A DNA stretch of 64,000 nt from Bauldia litoralis. GTDB lineage: Bacteria; Pseudomonadota; Alphaproteobacteria; Rhizobiales; Kaistiaceae. The stretch covers positions 99,868 through 163,867 of the forward strand of contig NZ_FMXQ01000012.1 of assembly GCF_900104485.1 (NCBI RefSeq), in the 5' to 3' direction. Of this stretch, positions 27,530 through 37,083 are shown piece by piece. The position numbers and the translations under genes were made by a program. Within the stretch, counting starts at the first letter, position 1; the number at the start of each line of letters is the position of its first letter. Under the pieces are notes generated by a model, which was not told where the DNA came from, did not search any database, and worked only from the letters and a program-made list of their open reading frames with translations.

Positions 27530-28458
27530 GGAACCTGCGCGCCGGTCGCGGTGACGTAGACCGAATAGACTTCCTGTGTGCAGGTTACGAAGAGCCGGTT
27601 TTTCTTCGGGCCGCCGAAGACCAGGTTCGACACGCCCTGCGGAAAATTGATCCGGCCGAGGACTTCGCCTTCCGGGCTGAAGACATCGACACCGGCGCCG
27701 GCGCTGGTCCAGACATTGCCGTCGGTATCGACCCGGAACCCGTCGGGGAAGCCTTGCTTGAGAACGAAACGCGCCTCGCCGCCGGACAGCGTGTTGTCGG
27801 CGTTAACCTTGAAGGCGCGGATGTGGCGTGGCTTTTCCGGCTCGTGGGCCGAGGCCGAGTCGGCCACATAGAGCTCTGACTCGTCCGGCGAGAAGGCGAG
27901 CCCGTTCGGCTTGTCGAAATCGTCGGCGACCACGGCGAGTTCGCCCGACCTGGGATCGAAGCGGAAGACGAAGCAGCCATCTTGCTCGACCTCGCCCTTG
28001 TGGCCCTCGTAGTCGCTCATGATCCCGTAGTTGGGATCGGTGAACCAGATAGTGCCATCCGACTTGACGACGACGTCATTCGGCGAGTTGAGCCGCTTGC
28101 CCTTGTAGCTGTCGGCGATAACCGTGATCGAGCCATCGACCTCGGTCCGCGTCACGCGGCGCGCGCCATGCTCGCAGCTCATCAGCCGGCCCTCGCGGTC
28201 GCGCGTATTGCCGTTGGCATAGTTGGAATCGGCTCGGAAAACGCTGACGCTTCCGCTGCCGCCGATGGCGTCCGGCACCCAGCGCAGCATCCGGTTGTTA
28301 GGGATGTCACTCCAGACCAGAAAGTTGCCGTCGCGGAACCAGACCGGCCCTTCCGACCAGCGGCAATCGTCGAAGATCACGTCTTTCTTGCAGGTGCCGT
28401 TGATCAGCCAGGTGAAGCGCTTGTCGTAGTGTTCGGCGTCGGGTCCAACGAGTGCCAT
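27526..28458 (-). CDS. SMP-30/gluconolactonase-family protein
   Basis: A 310-residue six-bladed propeller lactonase. Metal-site segments are visible: SEGPVWF near residue 36, LNSPNDVVVKSDGTIWFTDP, NGLAFSPDESELYVADS. Enzymes of this family open aldonolactones formed by sugar dehydrogenases. It is 28 bases after the last transporter gene on the same strand, so it is likely to be part of that operon and to act on the imported sugar. Confidence 0.9.
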   Translation of the reverse strand: MALVGPDAEHYDKRFTWLINGTCKKDVIFDDCRWSEGPVWFRDGNFLVWSDIPNNRMLRWVPDAIGGSGSVSVFRADSNYANGNTRDREGRLMSCEHGARRVTRTEVDGSITVIADSYKGKRLNSPNDVVVKSDGTIWFTDPNYGIMSDYEGHKGEVEQDGCFVFRFDPRSGELAVVADDFDKPNGLAFSPDESELYVADSASAHEPEKPRHIRAFKVNADNTLSGGEARFVLKQGFPDGFRVDTDGNVWTSAGAGVDVFSPEGEVLGRINFPQGVSNLVFGGPKKNRLFVTCTQEVYSVYVTATGAQVP

Positions 28459-28486
28459 CTTGGTTTTCCTCCTAGTGTTCTTGCCC

Positions 28487-29434
28487 TTAACGGGCCGTCT
28501 TCTGTCCGCCGGCGGCGGTGATGACGCCGACGATGATCAGTCCGGTCAGGAGCAGGCGAATACCGGCGCCAAGCCCGTAGGTGTTGAGCATGGCCTCGAC
28601 CAGGAACAGGAACAAGGCCGCGCCCCACAGGCCAGGCACATTGGCAAAGCCGCCGGCGACCGAGGTGCCGCCGATCACCACGACGGCGATCGAATTGAGC
28701 AGGTAGGTCTGGCCCATGTTCAACGCCGCGCCGCCCGAAAAGGCCGAGAAGAAGAAGCCGTTGAGGGCGGCGAAGACGGCGCAGAGAATGTAGGTCAGGA
28801 AGCGGACGCGATTGACATTGATGCCGGCGAGGCTGGCAGCCCGCATGTTCTGTCCGATCGCCGTCACCGATCGCCCGTAGACGGTGCGGTGCAAGGCGAT
28901 GTGGATCGCCACCGACAGGACGATGATGAAGATCGCCAGCACCGGCACGCCCCAGACGGTGGAGGTGGCGAAATCGGCGAGCAGCGGCGGCGGCTTAATG
29001 CGCAGGCCGCGATTGTACCAGATCGCCGCCGACTGGAAGAGGAAGCTCGACGACAGGGTGGCGATGATCGGCGGGATTCTCAGCAACCGGATCAGGCCGT
29101 AATTGACCAGCCCGACGCCGAGACCGACGCCGAGCGCCACCAGCAGCCCGAAGATGATCATCGAATCCTGCGTCGCCATGACCTTCGTGGCGACCGTGCC
29201 GGCAAGCGTCATGGTGGCGGGGATCGACAGGTCGACGTTGCCCGGTCCAAGCGTGATCACCATCATCTGGCCAAGCGCGACGATCACCGAGAAAGTGGCG
29301 AAGGAAAAGGCGGCGGTCAGCACGCCGCCGGCGCCCTGGCCCTGGGTAAAGGTGATGGTGGCGATCCAGACGCCGATCGCCGCGACGAAAGCCCAGATCC
29401 AGGGCTTCTCGAAAATCTGCCTGATCGACGACAT
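28487..29434 (-). CDS. Sugar ABC transporter permease (RbsC family)
   Basis: A 315-residue inner-membrane permease with about nine hydrophobic segments and the RbsC-family segments GPGNVDLSIPATM and GGTSVAGGFANVPG. Its ATG overlaps the stop of the preceding permease by one base (TGATG). The start at 29434 gives the expected N-terminus; the upstream open frame is a shadow of the preceding gene. Second half of a heteromeric channel for a monosaccharide-type substrate. Confidence 0.93.
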   Translation of the reverse strand: MSSIRQIFEKPWIWAFVAAIGVWIATITFTQGQGAGGVLTAAFSFATFSVIVALGQMMVITLGPGNVDLSIPATMTLAGTVATKVMATQDSMIIFGLLVALGVGLGVGLVNYGLIRLLRIPPIIATLSSSFLFQSAAIWYNRGLRIKPPPLLADFATSTVWGVPVLAIFIIVLSVAIHIALHRTVYGRSVTAIGQNMRAASLAGINVNRVRFLTYILCAVFAALNGFFFSAFSGGAALNMGQTYLLNSIAVVVIGGTSVAGGFANVPGLWGAALFLFLVEAMLNTYGLGAGIRLLLTGLIIVGVITAAGGQKTAR

Positions 29435-30474
29435 CAGCGGCGCGCCTCGGCCCGGTTGATGAGAACGCGCAACGCCAGGATGATGATCAGGATCGCTCCC
29501 TGGGCGCCGATCTGGAAATCCGGATTGAGCTTGAGGAAGGTGAGAAAGGAATTGGCGAGCGTCAGCGTCGCAGCGCCGATCACCGCGCCGATCGGCGACA
29601 CCCGGCCGCCGACGAACTCGCTGCCGCCGAGGATCGCCCCGGCAATCGACAGAAGCGTGTAGCGGACGGCGATATTGGCGTCTCCGGCCGTCGTCAGGCC
29701 GAGCAGCGCCAGCCCGGCCAGCATGCCGAAGAACCCGGCCAGGGCAAAGCTGACCATCTTGATCTTGAGCAGCGACCAGCCGGCGCGGGCGACCGAACGC
29801 GGATTGCCACCGGCGCCGCGGATCACCGCCCCATAGGCCGTCCGCATCAGGCCGAAATGAACGACGATGGCGATGATCACCAGCGCGACGATGGCGAAGG
29901 GAACCACCGGCGTCGACAGGGTCATCACGGCCCGGACGAAAGCCGGCGCGCTGCCGCCGGGCGTCGGCAGGACGAGGACGGCGAGGCCGGCCCAGACAAA
30001 GGACATGCCGAGGGTGACGACGATCGACGGCAGGTCGCGGATGTAGATCAGCGCGCCCAGCAGCGCATAGACGCCGATGCCGGCGGCGAGGACGATAACG
30101 CCGGAGATCGGCGTGGTCAGGATCCACGGCACCGGATCAGGCAGCATGCCCTCCAGCGCCGGCAGGGCGGCGATGCCACCGTCGAGCATGGTGGCGCCGA
30201 CGGCGACGACGAAGCCGACATAGGCGCCGATCGACAGGTCGAGGTCATTGACGCAGAGGACGAACATCTGGGCGATGGTCGCCAGCGCGATCGGCACCGA
30301 GAGATTGAACAGAAGCTTGAGGCCGATCGGGCTCATCGCCCGTGGCTGCAGGTAGAAGATCGCCAGCAGGATCACCACCAGCGAAAACGCCGGCAGGATC
30401 GAGCGCAGGACCCGGGGCGAGGTAAGCCTGGCGAACAGGCTTTCGCCGGTATCGGCGGTCGGTGCGTGGCTCAT
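29434..30474 (-). CDS. Sugar ABC transporter permease (RbsC family)
   Basis: A 346-residue permease with about ten hydrophobic segments. The family hallmarks are [19 protein letters not shown] and [18 protein letters not shown]. It overlaps the ATPase gene by four bases at its start (ATGA). Together with the adjacent permease it forms the membrane channel of the importer. Confidence 0.93.
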   Translation of the reverse strand: MSHAPTADTGESLFARLTSPRVLRSILPAFSLVVILLAIFYLQPRAMSPIGLKLLFNLSVPIALATIAQMFVLCVNDLDLSIGAYVGFVVAVGATMLDGGIAALPALEGMLPDPVPWILTTPISGVIVLAAGIGVYALLGALIYIRDLPSIVVTLGMSFVWAGLAVLVLPTPGGSAPAFVRAVMTLSTPVVPFAIVALVIIAIVVHFGLMRTAYGAVIRGAGGNPRSVARAGWSLLKIKMVSFALAGFFGMLAGLALLGLTTAGDANIAVRYTLLSIAGAILGGSEFVGGRVSPIGAVIGAATLTLANSFLTFLKLNPDFQIGAQGAILIIILALRVLINRAEARR

Positions 30475-31946
30475 GACTTGGCCTCCTCGAAGGAGGAATG
30501 CAGCACCTTTTCCTCGGTCAGTTCGCTGCGCGGCAGATCCGCGACGATGCGGCCGTCCCGGAAGACATAGACGTGGTCGCAGTGGTCGAGTTCATCCATC
30601 TCGGTCGTGTACCAGATGAAGGTGCGGCCGCCCTTCGCTTCCTCGCGGATCATGCCATAGACCTCCTGCTTGGTGCCGACATCGACGCCGCGCATCGGGT
30701 CGTCCATCAGCACGGTCTCGGCGTCGGAGGCGAGCGCCCGGGCAAACAGCGCCTTCTGCTGGTTGCCGCCGGAAAGCGACAGGATGTTGTTGTGGACATC
30801 GGGCGTGCGGATGCCGATGCGCTCGCGCCATTCCTCGGCAAGCGCATCCTCCTTCTTGCGATCGATCAGGAAGCCGGTCCGCAGCGCGCGCAGCGAGCGG
30901 ATGCCGGTGTTGCGGGCGATCGACCACAGCGGAAAGATGCCGTCGTTCTGACGGTCGCCGGCGACCAGCGCCAGCGGTCCGGTTACCGTGACGTCGCCCT
31001 GCCCGGTCTCGCCCTCGCCCATGATGGCAAGCAGCATCGCCTTCTGGCCGTGGCCGTCGAGACCGGCGAGGCCGACAATCTCGCCGGGATGGGCGACGAG
31101 GTCGCGACCGTCGGTCTGGGCCTTCGGTTTCGCCCGAACCCGCGGTGCGCCGCTCTCGCGTTTCGAGGCGAAGGCGGCACGCCCGGCGGCGTCGTCCTTG
31201 GCGACGCTGCCCATCGCCGCGACGAGGGAATCGCGGGTGAAGCCGCTGCCGGCGCGTTCGGCGACGACCTTGCCGTCACGCATGACGATGATGCGATCGG
31301 CGGTGTCGATGATCTCGCCAAGCAGGTGTGAAATCAGGATGCAGGAGCCGCCGGCGGCGACGAAGTCGCGAACGAAGGCGAGCAGCTGCGCGGCGACATG
31401 GGCATCGAGCGACGACGTCGGCTCGTCGAGGATGACCAGCGCCGCGGCGGTGTCGGTCACCGAGAAGGCGCGGGCGATCTCGACCATCTGGCGGCGGGCG
31501 ATCGACAGGTCGCCGACATTGTCCCCGGCGGCGATGCCATGGCCCGGAAAGATCCGGTCGAGCTGATCAATGATCAGGGCGCCGGCCCGACGGCGCCATC
31601 CGAAGCCGGACAGCGCGGAATGCATGATGCGGGCGTTTTCGGCCACGGTCAGGTTGGGGCAGAGCGACAGCTCCTGGAAGACGCAGCGGATGCCGGCGGT
31701 GGTCGCCGTCGCAACCGAATAGCCCCGGGTGACATCGACGCCGCGCAACGAGATGACCCCGGCGCCCGGCGCGGTGGTTCCCGACAGGACATTCATCAGC
31801 GTCGACTTGCCGGCACCATTGTGGCCGACAAGGCCGACGCATTCCCCGGCGTTGACGGCGAGGTCAACGCCATCAAGCGCACGGACGGCGCCGAAGTGCT
31901 TTTCGACGCCGTCCAGCCTTACAATGTTCTCAGGTGTCCCCGACAT
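30471..31946 (-). CDS. Sugar ABC transporter ATP-binding protein (RbsA/XylG type, tandem domains)
   Basis: A 491-residue protein with two ABC domains. The N-terminal one has Walker [10 protein letters not shown] (residues 41-49), a signature LSIARRQ and Walker [12 protein letters not shown]. The C-terminal one has a degenerate Walker A ([11 protein letters not shown]), a good LSGGNQQK signature and Walker [13 protein letters not shown]. Asymmetry of this kind is normal for the monosaccharide (CUT2) class. It lies 58 bases after the binding-protein gene, with a hairpin in the gap. Confidence 0.94.
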   Translation of the reverse strand: MSGTPENIVRLDGVEKHFGAVRALDGVDLAVNAGECVGLVGHNGAGKSTLMNVLSGTTAPGAGVISLRGVDVTRGYSVATATTAGIRCVFQELSLCPNLTVAENARIMHSALSGFGWRRRAGALIIDQLDRIFPGHGIAAGDNVGDLSIARRQMVEIARAFSVTDTAAALVILDEPTSSLDAHVAAQLLAFVRDFVAAGGSCILISHLLGEIIDTADRIIVMRDGKVVAERAGSGFTRDSLVAAMGSVAKDDAAGRAAFASKRESGAPRVRAKPKAQTDGRDLVAHPGEIVGLAGLDGHGQKAMLLAIMGEGETGQGDVTVTGPLALVAGDRQNDGIFPLWSIARNTGIRSLRALRTGFLIDRKKEDALAEEWRERIGIRTPDVHNNILSLSGGNQQKALFARALASDAETVLMDDPMRGVDVGTKQEVYGMIREEAKGGRTFIWYTTEMDELDHCDHVYVFRDGRIVADLPRSELTEEKVLHSSFEEAKS

Positions 31947-31962
31947 AACCCGAAAATCTGCA

Positions 31963-31997
31963 GCCCAGGCGGGCGATCAATCGAACGCCGCCCGGGC
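31963..31997 (-). other. Intercistronic hairpin between binding-protein and ATPase genes
   Basis: GCCCAGGCGG (31963-31972) pairs with CCGCCCGGGC (31988-31997) with one mismatch. It lies 7 bases after the binding-protein stop. Hairpins here commonly protect the upstream mRNA or partly terminate, giving more binding protein than membrane components; that role is inferred. Confidence 0.55.
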
Positions 31998-32004
31998 CGT
32001 CAGA

Positions 32005-33027
32005 TCACATCTTGGCTTCGTCGACGACCTTCTTCGCATCGTCGAGCGAATATTCGGTGTTGGCAACGCCACCCGGCTCGGTGTTGGCCAGGTTCTCCTC
32101 GAGGTTGTCCTGGTCGATGCGCAGGAACGGCACCGTCAGGTCCTTCGGCACATCGGCGCCGTCAAGGATCTGCTGGGCGACCCAGAAGGCGAGCGTCGAG
32201 ACGCCGGGCGCGATCGAAACCGACATGGTCTCGTAGCCATTGGCGTCCTTCTGTTCCTTCCACCACTTCAGCTCGTCCTCACGGTTGCCCATGATGATCA
32301 GCGGGGTGTCGCGACCGGCGGCCTTGAAGGCCTGCGCCGCGCCGTAGCCGTCACCGCCCTGGGTGACAACCGCGACGATATCCTCGGGCAGCGACGGCAG
32401 GATGCCGGCAACCGCCTTCTGGGCAACGTCCTGCGCCCAGTCGCCGTGCACCGAACCGACGATCTCGAACTGGGCGTTTTCGGCGACGCCCTCGTGAATG
32501 CCGCTGGAAATCTCGTCATCGACGAAGACGCCGGCGAGACCGCGGATTTCGAGGAGCTTGCCGCCATCGGGCATCTTCTCGGCGAGATAGAGGACCTCGT
32601 CCTTGCCCATCTGCTTGAAGTCGACCGCGACGCGCCAGGCGCAGGGCTCGGTGACAATGCCGTCGAAGGACACGACGATGATGCCGGCGTCGCAGGCTTC
32701 CTTGACGGCGCCGTTCAGACCCTCGGGCGAGGCGGCGTTGAGCACGATCGCGTCATAGCCTTCCAGGATCATGTTCTGGATCTGGGCGGCCTGTTCCGTG
32801 ACCTGGTTCTCGGCGGTGGTGAAGGCATCGGCGGCGGCGACGACGCCATCGGCGACGGCCTGACCGGTCACCTTCTCCCACGAACGCAGCATGGCCTGAC
32901 GCCAGGAATTGCCGGCGTAGTTGTTCGACAGGGCGATCTTCTTGTCAGAGGTGTCGGCGAAGGCCGAGCCGGCGGCGACACTTGCGCCCAGCGCAGCGAG
33001 GGCGACTATTCCGGTAACGCGTTTCAT
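32005..33027 (-). CDS. Periplasmic sugar-binding protein of ABC transporter
   Basis: A 340-residue type I periplasmic binding protein (RbsB/XylF class). Residues 1-24 are a clear Sec signal peptide ending SAFA before DTSDKK. Segments IALSNNYAGNSW, LNAASPEGLNGAV, VSFDGIV and VTQGGDGYGAAQAF match the family. The start ATG 33027 is the only one giving a signal peptide. First gene of the transporter operon; divergent from a dehydrogenase gene. The ligand is not evident from sequence. Confidence 0.92.
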   Translation of the reverse strand: MKRVTGIVALAALGASVAAGSAFADTSDKKIALSNNYAGNSWRQAMLRSWEKVTGQAVADGVVAAADAFTTAENQVTEQAAQIQNMILEGYDAIVLNAASPEGLNGAVKEACDAGIIVVSFDGIVTEPCAWRVAVDFKQMGKDEVLYLAEKMPDGGKLLEIRGLAGVFVDDEISSGIHEGVAENAQFEIVGSVHGDWAQDVAQKAVAGILPSLPEDIVAVVTQGGDGYGAAQAFKAAGRDTPLIIMGNREDELKWWKEQKDANGYETMSVSIAPGVSTLAFWVAQQILDGADVPKDLTVPFLRIDQDNLEENLANTEPGGVANTEYSLDDAKKVVDEAKM

Positions 33028-33236
33028 GTGACATTTCCTCCCATTGTGATGATCGTCCGGTGCGTCGCTTTGGGGAAACCTTCCCTCGACTTCTGTTCCG
33101 GCCGATACTGTCGACCCCGCCGGTTGGCGGCATCGCAGATAGCTAATGCTAATATTTCGCCCGAGCGGATCGCGCAAGGCGACAACGGCTGATTGATCGT
33201 ACAAAACCCGGGGTCAACCGGGCAGGGAGGAAGACG
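33028..33236. promoter_or_regulatory. Divergent control region of the carbohydrate island
   Basis: These 209 bases lie between the transporter operon and the dehydrogenase operon and should hold both promoters. Two small symmetric or repeated elements are visible: GGGAAACCTTCCC (33073-33085, GGGAA/TTCCC) and a tandem hexamer GCTAATGCTAAT (33142-33153) inside the only AT-rich stretch. GGGAGGAA is the ribosome site of the plus-strand gene. No regulator gene lies in the island. Confidence 0.45.
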
Positions 33237-34256
33237 ATGAGGGCGATAGTCTGCACCGAGCCCGGGACGCTGGAGCGGATCGACATTGATCCGCCGGAGC
33301 CGAAGGCGGGCATGGTGTCGGTCGACATCAAGGCGATCGGCATCTGCGGCACGGACTTCCACATCTACAAGGGCCTGCACCCGTTTCTCGCCTATCCGCG
33401 GATCATGGGCCACGAGCTTTCCGGCGTGGTTGTCGAGGGGGCAAGAAGCGATTCTCTCCCTCCGGGAACGCCGGTGGTGATCAATCCCTACCTCTCCTGC
33501 GGGACCTGCGTTGCCTGCCGGAAGGGCAAGCCCAATTGCTGTGCAACGCTGCAGGTTCTCGGCGTCCATATCGATGGCGGGATGTGCGAGCGGGTCCAGG
33601 TGCCGGAGGAAAACCTCTATCCTGCCGGGGATTTAGGGCTCAGGGACGCGGCGATGATCGAGTTCCTGGCGATTGGCGCGCATGCGGTCCGGCGCTCGGA
33701 AATCGCGCCGGGAAGCCGCGTGCTGGTGGTCGGCGCCGGGCCGATCGGCATCGGCACCGCGCTGTTTGCGACACTGGCGGGCGGCCCGGACGGGCATGTG
33801 GCGGTCATGGACGTGTCGTCGCGACGGCTTGCGACGGTCGCGGACACCCTCGGATTCAGCGAGACGATCCTGGCCGGTGACTCAGCGCTCGACGAAGTCG
33901 ACCGGCTGACCGGCGGCGAGCGCTACGACCTTGTCTTCGACGCCACCGGCAACGCCAAGGCGATGGAGCGCTCCTTCGACTTCGTCGCCAGCGGCGGGAC
34001 GCTGGTCATGGTCGGCGTGCTCAAGGCATCGATCACCTTCGACGACCCGGAATTCCATCGCAAGGAGATGACCATCCGCGCCAGCCGCAACGCGACGAAG
34101 GAGGATTTCGAGACGGTGATGAACGCGGTCGCGGCCGGCAAGATCCCGATGGATGCGATCAACACCCATCGCGACACGCTCGACGCACTGCCGGAGGCGA
34201 TGCCGGGGTGGCTCGCCTCCGACGCCCCGCCGATCAAGGCCATCGTGACGGTGTGA
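33237..34256 (+). CDS. Zinc-dependent alcohol/polyol dehydrogenase (MDR family)
   Basis: A 339-residue enzyme with both zinc sites: catalytic C in GICGTDFH and the GHE motif in IMGHELSG, and structural cysteines in SCGTCVACRKGKPNCC. The nucleotide fold is VVGAGPIGIGTA. It resembles sorbitol, threonine and idonate dehydrogenases and probably oxidises a hydroxyl of the imported sugar, polyol or sugar acid. GGGAGGAAG is just upstream of the ATG. Six bases separate its stop from the next gene. Confidence 0.9.
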   Translation: MRAIVCTEPGTLERIDIDPPEPKAGMVSVDIKAIGICGTDFHIYKGLHPFLAYPRIMGHELSGVVVEGARSDSLPPGTPVVINPYLSCGTCVACRKGKPNCCATLQVLGVHIDGGMCERVQVPEENLYPAGDLGLRDAAMIEFLAIGAHAVRRSEIAPGSRVLVVGAGPIGIGTALFATLAGGPDGHVAVMDVSSRRLATVADTLGFSETILAGDSALDEVDRLTGGERYDLVFDATGNAKAMERSFDFVASGGTLVMVGVLKASITFDDPEFHRKEMTIRASRNATKEDFETVMNAVAAGKIPMDAINTHRDTLDALPEAMPGWLASDAPPIKAIVTV

Positions 34257-34261
34257 GCATC

Positions 34262-35374
34262 ATGAAAACCCCGATCATCCAGTTCGGCACCAGCCGGTTC
34301 CTGCAGGCGCATGCCGACCTTTTCATTTCCGATGCGATGCGGGCCGGGCAGGACCTCGGTCCGGTGGCCGTGGTGCAGACCAGCGGCTCGGCGGCGCGAG
34401 CCGGACGGCTCGCCGCCTTCGACGGACGGCCGCTGCCGATCCTCGTGCGCGGGATGGAGAATGGCGAGACGGTCGAGCGGACCGAATACACCACCTGCCT
34501 GGTGCGCGGGCTGTCGGCGGCCGACAGCTGGGACGAGGTCGAGCGGGTCTTCGTCGAGGCCGACCACGCGCTCTCGAACACCGGCGACAGCGGCTTCCAG
34601 ATGCCCGAGGACGAGACGATCGACGACGGCGTGCCGGTCTCGTTTCCGGCCAAGCTGACCAAGCTGCTCGCTGCACGCTGGCGGGCCGGCGGCAAACCGC
34701 TCACCCTGTTTCCGACCGAACTGGTGACCAATAACGGCGTGGTACTGGCCGGGCTCTGCGACGGCATCGCGCGGCGCTCCGGCCTGCCCGACGCCTTCAT
34801 CGCGTGGATGGCGACCGACTGCGTATGGGCCAACAGCCTGGTCGACCGCATCGTCTCCGGCGCGCTGGAACCGGCCGGCGCAGTGGCCGAGCCCTATGCG
34901 CTGTGGGCGATCGAGAAACAGGAACGGCTGGTCATCCCGCTGACCCACCCGGCGGTCCGGCCGGTCGACGACCTGATGGTGACGGCACGACTGAAGCTGC
35001 TCCTCCTCAACCTGCCGCATTCCTGCCTCGCCGAGCGCTGGCTGGCCGATGCGCGACCGGGCGACGAGACGGTGCGCGAGATGATCGCCGACCCGGCCGT
35101 CCGGGCCTGGCTCGACGCGATCATCGACACCGAGATCCTGCCGGTCTTTGCCGCCGGCGGCATCACGGAGGCGCCGGCCTATCGCGCGACCGTGCTGGAG
35201 CGCTTCCAGAACCCCTTCCTCGACCACCGCCTCTCCGACATCGCGATGAACCACGCCGCCAAGAAGGCAACGCGGATCGGCGCCCTCACCGCCTTCGCGG
35301 CGGAAGCAGCGCCCGGCCACGAGATGCCAACGCTGACCGCGATCCGGGATTCGGGGCTGAAGGGTCTCAGCTAG
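34262..35374 (+). CDS. Mannitol dehydrogenase-family oxidoreductase (tagaturonate/fructuronate reductase-like)
   Basis: A 370-residue long-chain dehydrogenase. The N-terminus IIQFGTSRFLQAHADLF is the family's nucleotide loop and the catalytic K, N and H appear in LKLLLLNLPHS. Its shorter length and the FPTELVTNNG segment point to the tagaturonate reductase-like side of the family. Start ATG 34262 follows the upstream stop by five bases. It ends on a CTAG shared with the convergent DUF899 gene. With the zinc dehydrogenase it forms the catabolic arm of the island. Confidence 0.87.
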   Translation: MKTPIIQFGTSRFLQAHADLFISDAMRAGQDLGPVAVVQTSGSAARAGRLAAFDGRPLPILVRGMENGETVERTEYTTCLVRGLSAADSWDEVERVFVEADHALSNTGDSGFQMPEDETIDDGVPVSFPAKLTKLLAARWRAGGKPLTLFPTELVTNNGVVLAGLCDGIARRSGLPDAFIAWMATDCVWANSLVDRIVSGALEPAGAVAEPYALWAIEKQERLVIPLTHPAVRPVDDLMVTARLKLLLLNLPHSCLAERWLADARPGDETVREMIADPAVRAWLDAIIDTEILPVFAAGGITEAPAYRATVLERFQNPFLDHRLSDIAMNHAAKKATRIGALTAFAAEAAPGHEMPTLTAIRDSGLKGLS

Positions 35375-36069
35375 TAGTCGAGCTTCGGGTACCAGTCGGG
35401 GTCGCGGCCGTCGGGCGTTCCGTCGAGGACATTCCACAGCGGCGCGAGGTCCGGCGCGCCGCGCGGGTCCTGACCCGGGTCGGCGGAATCCTGCGTCATT
35501 TCCTCGCTCCAGAAATGGCGGATCGTGCCGTCGCGACGGGTGAAAAAGTTGAAGGACGGGATTTCCGAGCCGTCCGGCAGGATGCCGAAGTAATCACGCG
35601 AGTAGTTGCCGTTGAGATCGCTGAGAAGGCGCAGATGCTTCCATCCGCGCTCCTTCTTCCACGCAACGAGTCGCTCGATCGGCGAGCGGGCGACGACGGC
35701 CAGCGAGATCCACTGGGCGAGGTCGGCGGCGTTGGCATCCAGCGGGCCGAGCAGGTTCGTGCACATCGGACAAGGGCGCTCGCGCTCCGGCCCGAACATG
35801 TAGCTGTAGAGAGCAAGCGTCCGGTGGTCGCCGAAAAGGCCGGCGAAATCGACCGGGCCGTCCTCGCCCTGGAACCGATAATCGCCAATCACCGGCCCGC
35901 CGGGCGGCAAGGCGCGGCGCTGCTCCGCAACGCGAGCAAGATGGCGGCGCAGTTCGATCTCCTCGGCCAACAGCGCAGTGCGCGCGGCGCGGTATTCGGC
36001 GCTCTCGTTCGGAAAGCGGACGGGGCTACGGGCGGCGAGTTCGGCAGCGGGGACAAGGGTCTCGGACAT
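35371..36069 (-). CDS. DUF899 family thioredoxin-like protein
   Basis: A 232-residue protein of the DUF899 family. A thioredoxin-like fold is suggested, with a C-x-x-C in RPCPMCTNLLGPLDAN near residue 102 and SFNFFTRRDGTIRHFW near the end. Function is unknown; a redox role is plausible. The start has AGAGGAGG 8 bases upstream. It appears to be a single-gene unit. Confidence 0.85.
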   Translation of the reverse strand: MSETLVPAAELAARSPVRFPNESAEYRAARTALLAEEIELRRHLARVAEQRRALPPGGPVIGDYRFQGEDGPVDFAGLFGDHRTLALYSYMFGPERERPCPMCTNLLGPLDANAADLAQWISLAVVARSPIERLVAWKKERGWKHLRLLSDLNGNYSRDYFGILPDGSEIPSFNFFTRRDGTIRHFWSEEMTQDSADPGQDPRGAPDLAPLWNVLDGTPDGRDPDWYPKLDY

Positions 36070-36200
36070 TCAGGTTCCTCCTCTGGACGTTTCTGACGCG
36101 GACGGTCCTCGTGACCAAGTCGTTTGACGAGGGTGCAAATCGACAGGGCCGCAGCGTTTCTTCGCAGGAGGATGGCGTCGCTGCCGCGAGCGCCGCGCGC

Positions 36201-36250
36201 CCCCTCCACCATGCTTGCGCATGGTCCCCCTCCCCCGTGAACGGGGGAGG
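36201..36250. repeat. Interspersed double-hairpin repeat, copy 1
   Basis: A pyrimidine-rich segment followed by two hairpins: ACCATGC (36208-36214) with GCATGGT (36219-36225), then TCCCCCGT (36231-36238) with ACGGGGGA (36241-36248). A related copy occurs 1.8 kb away at 38014-38065. Elements of the form CCCCTCCACCATG...CATGGTCCCCCTCCCC are common between genes in Rhizobiales. It sits upstream of the DUF899 gene and downstream of the PAP2 gene. Confidence 0.7.
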
Positions 36251-36307
36251 ATCGGCCGGGTCATTGGCGGCTCGAATGCGCGGTGCCCCGCACGGTGTCC
36301 GGCGGCC

Positions 36308-37048
36308 CTAGTTCACCGGAGCCGGGTCCGTCTCGCCGGGCGCTTCGATCTCGCCGCGACGCTGCAGGACGAGGACGACGGCCCAGCAGCCGATGGCCCA
36401 GGCGGAGCCGAGCGCCCAGCCGGCGAGCACGTCCGTCGGCCAGTGGACGCCGAGATAGACGCGGCTGACGCCGACGAGCAGGCAGACGAACACCGCCGCG
36501 GCGAGCACGAAGACCCGGGCATGCCAATCCGTCTGGACGCGGGCGACCATGACCGCCAGCGTCAGGTAGACCACCGCCGACATCATCGAGTGGCCGCTCG
36601 GGAAGCTGGTTGTGTAGACGAAGGCCTCGTGCGGCACGAGTTCGGGGCGGGGACGGCTGAAGCCGAGCTTGAGCAGCGAACTCGCCAGCATGCCTCCGGC
36701 GACGGCGACGGTCATGGCGAGCGCTGCCCGCCGCTTGCGAATGAGGAGGAGATAGACCGCGGTTCCGATGATGATCAGGGTCAGGACGCCGACGCCGCCC
36801 AGCGCGGTGAAGTCGCGCATCATCTCCTCGAGCCATTTCGGCCCGAGCGGATCCGCGAGGTCGGCGGGGTTGCGCAGGGCGAGAAGGATCGCGGAATCGA
36901 TCGTGCTCGTCTCGCCTTCGATGACCTCGTCGGCCAAAGCGACGAACGCCCAGATGCACGCGGCGGGAAGGAGCAGGGTGACGAGGATGGGCCACTCCGC
37001 GGCCACCAAGTTCCGGAGGCGGGTTCCTGACGATCGGAGAGCTTTCAC
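36308..37048 (-). CDS. PAP2-family membrane phosphatase
   Basis: A 246-residue polytopic protein with the three PAP2 motifs: KLGFSRPRP (127-135), SFPSGHS (148-154, H153 catalytic) and SRVYLGVHWPTD (195-206, H202 nucleophile). About six membrane segments. It dephosphorylates a lipid phosphate such as undecaprenyl diphosphate or phosphatidate at the outer face of the inner membrane. Start is GTG with a weak ribosome site. The DUF1206 gene is 35 bases upstream on the same strand. Confidence 0.92.
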   Translation of the reverse strand: MKALRSSGTRLRNLVAAEWPILVTLLLPAACIWAFVALADEVIEGETSTIDSAILLALRNPADLADPLGPKWLEEMMRDFTALGGVGVLTLIIIGTAVYLLLIRKRRAALAMTVAVAGGMLASSLLKLGFSRPRPELVPHEAFVYTTSFPSGHSMMSAVVYLTLAVMVARVQTDWHARVFVLAAAVFVCLLVGVSRVYLGVHWPTDVLAGWALGSAWAIGCWAVVLVLQRRGEIEAPGETDPAPVN

Positions 37049-37083
37049 GGGTCAAAGGCCGTCAATGAAGAAGGAACCCCACG

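Noticed and set aside
30471..31946. ABC ATPase as a broken gene because of its odd second Walker A
   Set aside because: A degenerate second nucleotide site is normal for RbsA/XylG-type ATPases, and the frame is intact.
31946..33027. Carbohydrate island as horizontally acquired DNA
   Set aside because: Base composition and codon use look like the rest of the window and there is no integrase, tRNA or insertion sequence at its edges.
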